This document shows positions 18,112 to 26,913 of a stretch of 64,000 bases of DNA, one piece after another. Source of the DNA: an uncultured bacterium (GTDB lineage: Bacteria; Verrucomicrobiota; Verrucomicrobiia; CAIQCK01); NCBI GenBank assembly GCA_903870275.1, contig CAIQCK010000034.1:62001-126000 (forward strand), read 5' to 3'. The notes beneath the pieces are model-generated. The model searched no databases and was not told the origin of the DNA. It was given only the letters and a program-made list of their open reading frames with translations. Within the stretch, counting starts at the first letter, position 1. The number at the start of each line of letters is the position of its first letter. The translations under genes were made by a program, and so were the position numbers.

Positions 18112-18738
18112 ATGGCAATTGATGAGGGCCTCAAAAGCGAGTTGCGGAAAGCCGGGGTGTTTGTCACCACCGTCGAAGATCTTTACAACTGGGGCCGGAA
18201 AAACTCCATTTGGCCGCTGCAATTCGGTCTGGCGTGCTGTGCCATCGAGATGATCGCCGCGGCGTGCTCGCGTTACGACATGGCCCGGTTCGGCGCGGAG
18301 GTGTTTCGGCCGTCGCCCCGCCAGGCGGACCTGATGATCGTGGCCGGCACGGTGACGAAGAAAATGGCGCCGCTGGCGGTACGGCTCTACAACCAGATGC
18401 CGGAGCCGAAATATGTCATCGCGATGGGCGCGTGCGCCATCTCCGGCGGGCCGTTCAAGGAAGGCTACAACGTCTTGAAGGGCATTGACCGCTACATTCC
18501 GGTGGACGTCCACATCCCCGGCTGCCCGCCGCGGCCGGAGGCGTTGCTGGACGCCCTCATCACGCTCCAGAAAAGAATCGAGCAGGACCACCTCACCGGA
18601 AAACACAGGCTCCGCGCCTATGACAAGGAGCAAAAGGCGGAGTGGCCGGTGCCGGAGTATGGCGAGCACGACCTGGAGCCGCCGTCCAACCCCGACGTGT
18701 GGAAGCCGGAGCCGATGAAGCGGCCGGAGGCGAAGTAA
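18112..18738 (+). CDS. nuoB: NADH-quinone oxidoreductase subunit B
   Basis: A 208-residue peripheral-arm subunit that holds the terminal [4Fe-4S] cluster N2 next to the quinone site. The four cysteine ligands are visible: Cys42-Cys43 (L-A-C-C-A-I-E-M), Cys108 (G-A-C-A-I-S-G-G) and Cys138 (P-G-C-P-P-R-P). The core is canonical; a charged C-terminal tail of about 45 residues ends in proline-rich sequence. It starts 6 bp after nuoA. Confidence 0.97.
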   Translation: MAIDEGLKSELRKAGVFVTTVEDLYNWGRKNSIWPLQFGLACCAIEMIAAACSRYDMARFGAEVFRPSPRQADLMIVAGTVTKKMAPLAVRLYNQMPEPKYVIAMGACAISGGPFKEGYNVLKGIDRYIPVDVHIPGCPPRPEALLDALITLQKRIEQDHLTGKHRLRAYDKEQKAEWPVPEYGEHDLEPPSNPDVWKPEPMKRPEAK

Positions 18739-18751
18739 AGCGTCGAGCATC

Positions 18752-19345
18752 ATGGAAACTGTGGACCAAATCAAAGACCGCATCGAGGCCGCCCTGCCCG
18801 GCGTGCGACTCGCCATCGAAGGCAAGTCGCTGGTCGTGGACCGGCAGCATCTGCTCGACGTGGCGCGTTTCCTGAAAACCGACTCCGAGTTGGCGATGGA
18901 CTACGTCTCCAACCTCTGCGCCATGGACTGGCTGCCGAGCCAGATCAAGACGCGCGAGTGCGACCGCGAAGTGGTGCGCAATCTGCCGGGTCATCTGGAA
19001 GTGGTTTACGATTTTTACTCGACGGCGAAAAAGCACGGCCCTGTTCAACTCCGCTGCCGCACCGAGGGTCGCGAAGGCACGCCGTCACTGCCGAGCATCA
19101 CACCGCTGTTTCGCGGCGCGGAGTTTCAGGAGCGCGAGGCGTTCGACCTCTACGGCATCCGGTTCGAGGGCCATCCCGATCTGCGGCGGATTCTGATGTG
19201 GGACGGGTTCAAGGATTTTCCAATGCGGAAGGACTATCGGCCGCCGGACGATTACGAATGGGAGCCGACGCCGCACGACGAGGTGTTGCAACAGACAAAG
19301 AAACACTGGCCCGCGCCGCCGCCCGCGCCGGTGAAACCCGCATGA
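18752..19345 (+). CDS. nuoC: NADH-quinone oxidoreductase subunit C
   Basis: A 197-residue subunit with the NuoC signature [20 protein letters not shown] at about residues 124-145, then M-R-K-D-Y-x-P. It is separate from NuoD, unlike the fused nuoCD of enterobacteria. Its stop overlaps the nuoD start (ATGA), suggesting coupled translation. A proline-rich tail closes the protein. Confidence 0.96.
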   Translation: METVDQIKDRIEAALPGVRLAIEGKSLVVDRQHLLDVARFLKTDSELAMDYVSNLCAMDWLPSQIKTRECDREVVRNLPGHLEVVYDFYSTAKKHGPVQLRCRTEGREGTPSLPSITPLFRGAEFQEREAFDLYGIRFEGHPDLRRILMWDGFKDFPMRKDYRPPDDYEWEPTPHDEVLQQTKKHWPAPPPAPVKPA

Positions 19346-20502
19346 TTCAACCGCTCACAATGCCGGAGCAGGGTTACACGCTGACTCCGAAGGAAGACGC
19401 CATCGAGACGCAGATGCTCGAGGTTTCGATGGGTCCGCATCATCCGTCCACGCACGGCGTGTTCCGCATGGACGTGGTGCTTGACGGCGAGGAGGTCCGG
19501 CGGCTCAAACCGGTGCTCGGCTACCTGCACCGCAATCACGAGCAGCTCGCCGAGAAAATGAACTGGCTCGGCTCGATCCCGTTCACCGACCGGCTCGATT
19601 ATTTCTGCTCGATGACGAACAACTGGGCTTACTGCCTCGCCGTCGAGCAGCTCGCGGGCATCAAAGTGCCGGAGCGCGCCGAATACATCCGTGTCATCAT
19701 GGCGGAACTGACGCGCCTGCAGAATCACTCCTGCCAGGCCGGCTTTCTGCTCAGCGACACCGGGGCTTGGGGCACGCCGCTGCTCTACGCGTTCCGCGAG
19801 CGCGAGAAAATCCTCGACCTCTTCGAGGCGGCCAGCGGCGCGCGGATGATGTGCAATTACATGCGCTTCGGCGGCGTGCGCGCCGACGTGGACGACGACT
19901 GGCTGGCGGCCGCGCGCAAGGTCGTGGAGAACTACCCGTGCTTCATCGACGAATTGGAGGCGCTGATCACCGGCAATGAAATCCTCCTCGCCCGCACACA
20001 GAAGATCGGCATCCTGCCACGCGAACTGGCCATCAACGCCAGCATCACCGGCCCGATGCTCCGCGCCAGCGGCGTGGACTACGACATCCGCAAAGTGGAC
20101 CGCTACGGCATTTACGGCCGGCTCGATTTCCGCGTGCCGCTCGGCGAGGTCGGCGACGTCTATGACCGTTACTACGTGCGGATTCTGGAAATGCGCGAAA
20201 GCGTGAAGATTCTACAGCAGGCGCTGCGCGACATTCCCGAGGGACCGTCCGACGCCGGCGTCAAAATGCGCAACTTCAAGGTTCCCGTCGGCGATGGCTA
20301 CGGCCGCATCGAGGGGCCGAAGGGCGAACTCGGTTTCTATCTCGTCAGCGACGGCAGCACACGACCGTATCGCTACCACGTGCGCGCGCCGAGCTTCATC
20401 AACCTGACGATTCTCGAGGACATGTGCGTCGGTCACAAACTGGCCGATGCGATGGTAATTCTCGGCAGCGTGGACATCGTGCTGGGGGAGGTGGACCGCT
20501 GA
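19342..20502 (+). CDS. nuoD: NADH-quinone oxidoreductase subunit D
   Basis: A 386-residue subunit forming the quinone-reduction site with NuoB. The motif [10 protein letters not shown] (about residues 31-40) is the conserved loop lining the quinone pocket, followed by G-Y-L-H-R-N-H-E and the C-terminal R-A-P-S-F-I-N-L. The ATG at 19342 overlaps the nuoC stop by four bases and gives normal family length. The next gene, nuoI, begins inside its stop codon. Confidence 0.97.
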   Translation: MIQPLTMPEQGYTLTPKEDAIETQMLEVSMGPHHPSTHGVFRMDVVLDGEEVRRLKPVLGYLHRNHEQLAEKMNWLGSIPFTDRLDYFCSMTNNWAYCLAVEQLAGIKVPERAEYIRVIMAELTRLQNHSCQAGFLLSDTGAWGTPLLYAFREREKILDLFEAASGARMMCNYMRFGGVRADVDDDWLAAARKVVENYPCFIDELEALITGNEILLARTQKIGILPRELAINASITGPMLRASGVDYDIRKVDRYGIYGRLDFRVPLGEVGDVYDRYYVRILEMRESVKILQQALRDIPEGPSDAGVKMRNFKVPVGDGYGRIEGPKGELGFYLVSDGSTRPYRYHVRAPSFINLTILEDMCVGHKLADAMVILGSVDIVLGEVDR

Positions 20503-21146
20503 TGCTCGGCAACGGTATGATTCAAGGGCTGCTGGTCACGGCGCGGAATCTCCTCCGCAGCTACTTCGACCCGGAGTGCCTGACCACCATCCAGTATCCC
20601 GAAGAGCGGCGGACGCTGCCGGAAAACTCGCGCTGTTTTCCGTTTCTCGTTTACGACGGCACGCCAGACAACCTTCGCTGCGTGGCGTGCAAGATTTGCG
20701 AGCAGGAGTGCCCGCCGCAGTGCATCTACATCGAGGTGGAACGCGACGCGAAAACCGGCAAGCCCGTCCGCCGGCCGCGCGTGTTCGACATTGACTACTC
20801 GGTCTGCATGCAGTGCCAGATTTGCGCCGAGGTCTGCCCGTTTGACGCGATCAAGATGGACCAGATTTACGAACTCTCCGGCACCGACCGTTTCGGCGGC
20901 ATGTTGATGAACAAAGGCGCGCTGCTGAAGTCCAACGAATATTATCACCAGATGCATCCAACCGAGGCCAACGAGGTGGACGCGCGGTTGAGTCAGAGCA
21001 AAAAGAAAGCGTCGCCGCCGGCTGCAAAGCCCGCCGCCGCGCCCATCACGCTGCAATCCGCTCCGCCGCCGCGGCCCACTCCGTCTGCGCCACCGTCGCC
21101 ATCCGTACCGCCAACGCCGCCCGTTCCACCCAAGTCTGATGTATAA
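20502..21146 (+). CDS. nuoI: NADH-quinone oxidoreductase subunit I with proline-rich tail
   Basis: A 214-residue ferredoxin-like subunit with two [4Fe-4S] motifs: Cys60/63/66/70 (C-V-A-C-K-I-C-E-Q-E-C-P) and Cys102/105/108/112 (C-M-Q-C-Q-I-C-A-E-V-C-P), carrying clusters N6a and N6b. Residues from about 164 onward are an unusual Lys/Ala/Pro/Ser-rich low-complexity tail not present in the well-studied enzymes. The start overlaps the nuoD stop (TGATG), and the 3' end overlaps nuoH by 8 bp. The placement of nuoI directly after nuoD reflects the absence of nuoEFG. Confidence 0.95.
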   Translation: MLGNGMIQGLLVTARNLLRSYFDPECLTTIQYPEERRTLPENSRCFPFLVYDGTPDNLRCVACKICEQECPPQCIYIEVERDAKTGKPVRRPRVFDIDYSVCMQCQICAEVCPFDAIKMDQIYELSGTDRFGGMLMNKGALLKSNEYYHQMHPTEANEVDARLSQSKKKASPPAAKPAAAPITLQSAPPPRPTPSAPPSPSVPPTPPVPPKSDV

Positions 21147-22377
21147 CTTTTTCGACCAACTCATCCTTACGCTTGGCGCATGGGTCGTCGGCCTGGTCGT
21201 TGCCTGCGGCAATGGCGTGTCGAAGTTTTGCTGCGGCCAGCCGTTGAGCGAGGCCGCCGCGCACAACGTCGCGGCCGGCACGGAGATTGTGCTGATCTGC
21301 GTGACGATCTATGGCGTCTTCGCGCTCTGTTTCGGTCTGGCCACGTGGCTGGAGCGGAAGATGCTCGCGCGCATCCAGAACCGCTACGGGCCGAACCGCG
21401 TCGGGCCGTTCGGGCTGTTCCAGTTCGTCGCGGACGGCGTGAAGATGCTCACCAAGGAAGACATCGTGCCGGCGCGCGCCGACAAGCTCGTGCATTTCCT
21501 GGCGCCGGCCGTCGTCCTTGCGCCGGCGCTGCTGATGTTCGCGTTCCTGCCGTTTGGGCGGAACATGGCCCCGACAAATCTCGACACGGCGGTCATCGCG
21601 TTCTTCGCCGTCGGCGCGGGCAGCGAGATGGCGCTCTTCATGGCCGGTTGGGGCAGCCGCAACAAATACTCCATTCTCGGCGCGATGCGCGCTGTCGCCC
21701 AGATGATCAGCTACGAAATTCCGCTCGTGCTCGCCGCCGTGCCGGTGGTCATGGTCGTTGGCTCGCTGAGCACGTCACAAATCGTCGCAGCGCAGGGCGC
21801 GGACGGGTTCCTCGACATGTCGCGGTGGTTCGTCTGGACGCCGTGGGGCTTCGCCGGTTTCATCCTCTTCCTTGTCGCGGCAACGGCAGAGAGCAACCGC
21901 TGCCCGTTCGATCTCCCCGAGGGCGAATCGGAACTCGTCGCGGGCTTCCACGTCGAATACAGCGGCTTCAAGTTCGCCCTCTTCTTCATGGCGGAATACA
22001 TCGGCATGATGGCGATGGCCGGCCTCGGCGTGACGCTCTTCCTCGGCGGCTGGCACGGGCCGAAACTGCTGCCGTCATGGATGTGGTTCATGGGCAAGGG
22101 CTTCCTCATCGTCTGCTGGCTGATCTGGCTGCGCGGCACGCTACCGCGCTTGCGCGTGGACCAACTGATGGCCTTCGCGTGGAAAGCGATGCTGCCGTTC
22201 GCGCTCTTCAACATCTTCACCACGGCGGTGTGGTTCCATCTGCCCAAAGCCACGCTCCTCCAGAGCGCGGTGGCATGGCTGGTCACCGCGGCGCTGGTCG
22301 CCGCCGCCTATTGGGTCGTCTCGCGATTCGTCTGCCGCCGTGCCGGCGCGCTGCGCGTTTACCATTACGCTTCCTGA
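21139..22377 (+). CDS. nuoH: NADH-quinone oxidoreductase subunit H
   Basis: A 412-residue membrane subunit with about eight transmembrane helices. Signature segments include W-L-E-R-K-M-L-A-R-I-Q-N-R-Y-G-P-N-R-V-G-P (about residues 73-95) and R-C-P-F-D-L-P-E-G-E-S-E-L-V-A-G-F near 255, which connect the quinone cavity to the proton channels. It starts within the last codons of nuoI. Confidence 0.97.
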   Translation: MYNFFDQLILTLGAWVVGLVVACGNGVSKFCCGQPLSEAAAHNVAAGTEIVLICVTIYGVFALCFGLATWLERKMLARIQNRYGPNRVGPFGLFQFVADGVKMLTKEDIVPARADKLVHFLAPAVVLAPALLMFAFLPFGRNMAPTNLDTAVIAFFAVGAGSEMALFMAGWGSRNKYSILGAMRAVAQMISYEIPLVLAAVPVVMVVGSLSTSQIVAAQGADGFLDMSRWFVWTPWGFAGFILFLVAATAESNRCPFDLPEGESELVAGFHVEYSGFKFALFFMAEYIGMMAMAGLGVTLFLGGWHGPKLLPSWMWFMGKGFLIVCWLIWLRGTLPRLRVDQLMAFAWKAMLPFALFNIFTTAVWFHLPKATLLQSAVAWLVTAALVAAAYWVVSRFVCRRAGALRVYHYAS

Positions 22378-22380
22378 ATC

Positions 22381-22884
22381 ATGGACGTCACCTTCATCAT
22401 TCTCAGCCTCATCACCGTCGTCGGCGCCATCTGGGCCGTGACGCTGCGGAACCTGATTCATGGCGTGCTGTCGCTGGTCCTGTTCTTCTTCGGCGTCGCC
22501 GGTTTCTTCTTCTACCTGAACGCGGATTTCGTCGGCTGGGTGCAGATTCTCGTTTACGTCGGCGCGGTCGCCATTCTCGCCATCTTCGCCATCATGCTGA
22601 CGCACAACCTCACTGCCAAGGACGAGCCGGGATTCTTCAGCCTGCGCTGGCTCACCGGCATGGCCATCGCCGCCGCCGTGGGCGCGGTGCTCTGGTTCGC
22701 GATCAAGAACAATGCCGCGATGTTGCAGACCGCGCCGGCAGGCGTCACGAGCAGCGTCGCCGACATCGGCCGCAAAATGATGACGGACTGGGTCGTGCCG
22801 TTCGAGGTCGTCTCGCTGCTACTGACGGCGGCAATGATCGGCGCCATCGTCATCGCCATGGAACAAATCTCCCACCGCAAATGA
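22381..22884 (+). CDS. nuoJ: NADH-quinone oxidoreductase subunit J
   Basis: A 167-residue membrane subunit with five transmembrane helices. The conserved G-F-F-F-Y-L-N-A-D-F-V-G-W-V-Q-I-L-V-Y-V-G-A-V stretch at about residues 40-62 is typical of NuoJ TM3, the helix that flips between alpha and pi forms during coupling. It follows nuoH after 3 bp and overlaps nuoK by ATGA. Confidence 0.95.
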   Translation: MDVTFIILSLITVVGAIWAVTLRNLIHGVLSLVLFFFGVAGFFFYLNADFVGWVQILVYVGAVAILAIFAIMLTHNLTAKDEPGFFSLRWLTGMAIAAAVGAVLWFAIKNNAAMLQTAPAGVTSSVADIGRKMMTDWVVPFEVVSLLLTAAMIGAIVIAMEQISHRK

Positions 22885-23192
22885 CAACACTGGCCCATTT
22901 CCAGCTCCTGGCGAGCATGCTGTTCGCCGTCGGCCTGTTCGGCGCGGTGACGCGGCGCAACGCGATCGTGGTGTTGCTGTCCATTGAGATCATGTTCAAC
23001 GCCGCCAACCTGAGCCTCGTGGCATTCTGGCGCTACGGACCGCACCCAGAGCAGCTCAGCGGCGTCGTGTTTGCCATCTTTGGCATCACCATCGCCGCCG
23101 CCGAGGCCGCCGTCGGCCTGGCTCTGGTCATCGTGATCTACCGCTACTACAAGTCCATCGAGGTGGATAAGATGCGGAGCTTGAAAGGTTGA
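22881..23192 (+). CDS. nuoK: NADH-quinone oxidoreductase subunit K
   Basis: A 103-residue membrane subunit of three helices. TM2 carries the essential glutamate in L-S-I-E-I-M-F-N-A-A-N-L (about residue 37), and TM3 carries a second one in A-A-E-A-A-V-G-L-A, both hallmarks of NuoK. Translation is probably coupled at both ends: it begins at ATGA with nuoJ and ends at TGATG with nuoL. Confidence 0.96.
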   Translation: MTTLAHFQLLASMLFAVGLFGAVTRRNAIVVLLSIEIMFNAANLSLVAFWRYGPHPEQLSGVVFAIFGITIAAAEAAVGLALVIVIYRYYKSIEVDKMRSLKG

Positions 23193-25300
23193 TGAACCCG
23201 GCGACCCACATCCCCTGGATTGCGAGCTATCTCTGGCTGATTCCGCTGCTGCCGTTTGCGGCGGCCGGCGTCAGCGCGTTGCTGCCGCAACGCTGCCGGA
23301 AAACCTCGGCCGGCCTCGCCATCGGCGTCATCGTCGTCTCGACGCTGCTGTCGTTCTGCGCGTTGGCCGAGTCCATTCTCCACGGCCTCGAACCCCACGC
23401 CGGCCGCACATGGTCGGCAATGCAGACGCACGAGGTCTGGCATTCCCTCATCGAGTTCACGTGGTTCAACTACGGCACCACGTCGCTGAAACTCGGCTTC
23501 GTGCTGGACCCGCTGACGGCGGCGATGGCGACCATGGTGAGCCTAGTCTCGGCGCTCATTTTCATCTACTCGCTCGGCTACATGTCGCGCGACAAGAACT
23601 TCACGCGGTTCTTCACGTTCCTGTCGCTGTTTGCCGGCGCAATGCTCGGCCTCGTCGTCACCAACAACCTGCTGCTCTTCTTCATCTGCTGGGAACTGGT
23701 CGGCCTCGCGTCGTATCTGCTCATCGGTTTCTGGTATCACCGCCCCAGCGCCGCGGCGGCGGCCAAGAAGGCGTTCATCGTGACGAAGATCGGCGATACC
23801 GGCTTTTTCGCCGGTTTGCTCTGGCTCTATCACGCGACCGGCACGTTGCAGTTCTACACGCCGGACCACACCGGCGCGCTGGAGCAGGTGACGGCGCTGG
23901 CGGGCCTGCCCGGCATCATGGGACTGTCGCTCGCCGGCACCATCGCGCTTCTCATCTTCTGCGGCGCGGTCGGCAAGTCGGGCCAATGGCCGCTGCACGT
24001 CTGGCTGCCCGACGCGATGGAAGGCCCGACGCCGGTCAGCGCGCTCATTCATGCCGCGACGATGGTGGCGGCGGGCGTCTTCCTCGTCGCGCGCACCTAC
24101 CCGCTGTTCCAGGCCAGCCCGCAGGTGCTGACGCTGGTAGCGTGGATCGGCGCGTTCACAGCGATCATGGCGGCGACCATCGCCGTCGCGCAGAACGACA
24201 TCAAGCGCATCCTCGCCTACTCGACGGTGAGCCAGCTGGGTTACATGGTGATGGGCCTCGGCGTCGGCGGCATGGCGGCGGCGATGTTCCATCTGCTGAT
24301 GCACGGCTTTTTCAAGGCGCTGCTGTTCCTCGGCGCGGGCTCGGTCATCCACGGCTGCCACAACGAGCAGGACATTTTCAAAATGGGCGGCGTGAAGAAA
24401 CACATGCCAATCACGTTCTGGACCTACTTCGTCGGCACGCTGGCGCTGGCGGGCATTTTCCCGCTCGCCGGTTTTTGGTCGAAGGACGAGGTGCTGACGG
24501 CGGCGTTTCGCTGGGGCGGCGGCCTGCACAAGGGGCCGTTCGTGCTCGGCTGCCTCGGCGTGTTCCTGACCGCGTTCTATATGTGGCGGCAGGTCTGTCT
24601 CGTCTTCCTCGGCGAATACCGCGGCGGCAAGGCCAGAGCCGGACACAAACATGTCGGCCAGGAGGAAGCGGAAACCCACCACGAAACCGCGCCCGGCGTG
24701 CCGCATGAAAGCCCCGCCGTCATGACTGTGCCGCTGATCATCCTGGCGGTGTTCAGCGCGTTCATGGGTTTCAGCGGCCTGCCGGAACACGCCAACTTCA
24801 TTCACCACTTCCTCAACCCGGAGCATGCGCCCCACGTCGTCAACTGGTTCGTGATCGGCACGGCGTCGGCGCTGGCGTTCGCGGGCCTCGGCGCAGGTCA
24901 TCTCCTCTACGGCGTCAAACCGCTGGCTCCCGACGAGCCGGACCCACTGAAAGCGAAGCTCGGCAAGCTGCGCGATTTCCTACGCGACAAATGGTATTGT
25001 GACGAGCTTTACGAAGCGACGGTCGTGCGGTTCGTCCGCATTGCCGCCGTCGTCGTGGACCTCGGCGACCGGCTGCTCGACGGCGTCACCGTCGGCTTGG
25101 GCCTGCTGGCGCGCGGCGTGTCGTTCTTCAATTTCAAGTTCGACGAACAGGCCATCAACTGCGGCTTCGACGGCGGTTGCGGCTCGGTCCGCGTGATCGG
25201 CCGCTGTTTTGCCGCGTTGCAGGACGGCCGCGTGCAATCGTATCTGCGGCTGGTGGCCGTCACCGCCGCGATTCTGGCGTTTTGGTTTTTCCTGAAGTGA
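23192..25300 (+). CDS. nuoL: NADH-quinone oxidoreductase subunit L with extended lateral-helix region
   Basis: A 702-residue distal antiporter-like proton channel, against about 610 residues in well-known homologues. The TM5 glutamate (I-C-W-E-L-V-G), the TM7 lysine (G-K-S-G-Q-W-P-L-H-V-W-L-P-D-A-M) and later conserved lysines are present. The C-terminal lateral helix region (from about residue 600) contains two consecutive D-x-x-x-(I/L)-(D/N) units beginning at D626 and about 25 residues later, before the closing L-Q-D-G-R-V-Q-S-Y. That suggests an insertion of about 25 residues that would lengthen the helix. A His/Glu-rich loop lies at about 490-510. Confidence 0.93.
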   Translation: MNPATHIPWIASYLWLIPLLPFAAAGVSALLPQRCRKTSAGLAIGVIVVSTLLSFCALAESILHGLEPHAGRTWSAMQTHEVWHSLIEFTWFNYGTTSLKLGFVLDPLTAAMATMVSLVSALIFIYSLGYMSRDKNFTRFFTFLSLFAGAMLGLVVTNNLLLFFICWELVGLASYLLIGFWYHRPSAAAAAKKAFIVTKIGDTGFFAGLLWLYHATGTLQFYTPDHTGALEQVTALAGLPGIMGLSLAGTIALLIFCGAVGKSGQWPLHVWLPDAMEGPTPVSALIHAATMVAAGVFLVARTYPLFQASPQVLTLVAWIGAFTAIMAATIAVAQNDIKRILAYSTVSQLGYMVMGLGVGGMAAAMFHLLMHGFFKALLFLGAGSVIHGCHNEQDIFKMGGVKKHMPITFWTYFVGTLALAGIFPLAGFWSKDEVLTAAFRWGGGLHKGPFVLGCLGVFLTAFYMWRQVCLVFLGEYRGGKARAGHKHVGQEEAETHHETAPGVPHESPAVMTVPLIILAVFSAFMGFSGLPEHANFIHHFLNPEHAPHVVNWFVIGTASALAFAGLGAGHLLYGVKPLAPDEPDPLKAKLGKLRDFLRDKWYCDELYEATVVRFVRIAAVVVDLGDRLLDGVTVGLGLLARGVSFFNFKFDEQAINCGFDGGCGSVRVIGRCFAALQDGRVQSYLRLVAVTAAILAFWFFLK

Positions 25301-25304
25301 CCCG

Positions 25305-26909
25305 ATGGACGAGAACTCTCACATCCTGAGCTGGCTGACGTTCACGCCGTTGATCGGTGCGATCGTCATCGCGTTACTGCCGAAGCGGAACGAATCCGCC
25401 GCGCGCGGCGTCGCGCTCTTCGCCAGTGTGCTGGCGCTGCTGGAGGCGCTTTCGCTGTGGTGGCGGTTTGACGGCGCGTATGCCGGTCTGCAGTTCGTCG
25501 AGCAGACGCCGTGGATTGCGGCGATCCGCGTGGACTACTTCGTAGGCGTGGACGGCCTGAGCATCCTGATGGTGCTCCTGACGGCGCTGCTGACGCCGGT
25601 GGCGCTGCTGGCGTCGTCGCCGATACGGAAACATCTGCGCGCCTACTACGCGCTGATGCTGGCGCTGCAAACCGGCTTGTTCGGCGTGTTCACCGCGCTG
25701 AACTTTTTCCACTGGTTCATCTTCTGGGAAGCCGGCCTCATCCCGATGTTCTTCATCATCAAGCTCTGGGGTGGCGACGGCACGGAGCGCGCGGCGCTCA
25801 AGTTTTTCCTCTACACGCTGGTGGGCAGCGTCGCGCTGCTGCTGGTGTTCCAGGCGATTTACCTGGCGACGGGCACATGGGATTTCATCATGCTTCGCGA
25901 CCTCGCCGCCGGCGGTGGGCTTGCGCCAAAACTCGCGGCAATGCTGCAACAAGCCGGCATCGCCATCACACCGGAGCGCGCCGGCATGCTGCTTTTCTTC
26001 GGCGCGTTCCTCGGCTTCGCGATCAAGGCGCCGGTCTGGCCGTTCCACACGTGGCTGCCCGACGCCTACACCCAGGCGCCGACCGCAGGCACCATAATGC
26101 TCGCCGGCGTGCTGTCGAAGATGGGCGTCTATGGTTTCCTGCGGATTCTGCTGCCGATCTTCCCGCACGAGATTGCGGCCTGCGCGACGCCGCTGTCATG
26201 GCTGGCGATGCTGACCATCGTGCTCGGCGCGTTCGCGGCCATCGCGCAGCTCGACCTCAAGCGGATGATCGCCTACGCGTCTATGAACCACGTCGGCTAC
26301 TGCCTGCTCGGCATCGTGGCCGTGGCGCACGCGGCAGGCGGCGCATCGGCCCATGCTGACTGGGTGAACGAAAAAGCCTGCGCGCTCAACGGCGCAATTT
26401 TCCAGATGTTCAACCACGGCATTACCGTCGCGGCGCTGTTCATGATGCTCGGCTTCCTCGAAGAGCGCACGGGCCGGCGCGGCCTCGAGGACTTCGGCGG
26501 CCTGCGCGCCGTCGCGCCGGTGTTCGCGGCGCTGTTCGGCATCAGCGCGATGGCCTCGATCGGTCTGCCGGGACTGAACGGCTTCATCGGCGAGTTCATG
26601 ATTTTCAAGGGCGCGTGGCCGGTGATCACGCCCTTCGCGGCGGTGTCGCTCATCGGGTTGGTGGCGACGGCGATCTATCTGCTGAATTTTATTCAACGCG
26701 TGTTCGCCGGGCCGCTGAACGAACGCTGGGCGAAGTTCCCCGATTTGAGCCGCCGCGAACTGCTGGCGACCGTGCCACTGGTGGCGCTGATGTTCTTTGC
26801 GGGCGTGTGCCCTGCCCCATTCATTAACCTGACCAACACGGCGGCGATGAAGCTGGTCATGTTGTTTCAGCCGGCCGTGCAGGCCGTGTCGCGTGTGACC
26901 GGAATGTGA
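25305..26909 (+). CDS. nuoM: NADH-quinone oxidoreductase subunit M (first copy)
   Basis: A 534-residue antiporter-like proton channel. The charged residues needed for pumping are visible: the TM5 glutamate in F-W-E-A-G-L-I-P-M-F-F, the TM7 lysine (Lys241) in A-I-K-A-P-V-W-P-F-H-T-W-L-P-D-A, the TM8 lysine in L-A-G-V-L-S-K-M-G and the TM12 glutamate in F-I-G-E-F-M-I-F. It is therefore the canonical NuoM. It starts 4 bp after nuoL and is followed after 4 bp by a second nuoM-like gene. Confidence 0.95.
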   Translation: MDENSHILSWLTFTPLIGAIVIALLPKRNESAARGVALFASVLALLEALSLWWRFDGAYAGLQFVEQTPWIAAIRVDYFVGVDGLSILMVLLTALLTPVALLASSPIRKHLRAYYALMLALQTGLFGVFTALNFFHWFIFWEAGLIPMFFIIKLWGGDGTERAALKFFLYTLVGSVALLLVFQAIYLATGTWDFIMLRDLAAGGGLAPKLAAMLQQAGIAITPERAGMLLFFGAFLGFAIKAPVWPFHTWLPDAYTQAPTAGTIMLAGVLSKMGVYGFLRILLPIFPHEIAACATPLSWLAMLTIVLGAFAAIAQLDLKRMIAYASMNHVGYCLLGIVAVAHAAGGASAHADWVNEKACALNGAIFQMFNHGITVAALFMMLGFLEERTGRRGLEDFGGLRAVAPVFAALFGISAMASIGLPGLNGFIGEFMIFKGAWPVITPFAAVSLIGLVATAIYLLNFIQRVFAGPLNERWAKFPDLSRRELLATVPLVALMFFAGVCPAPFINLTNTAAMKLVMLFQPAVQAVSRVTGM

Positions 26910-26913
26910 ACGC

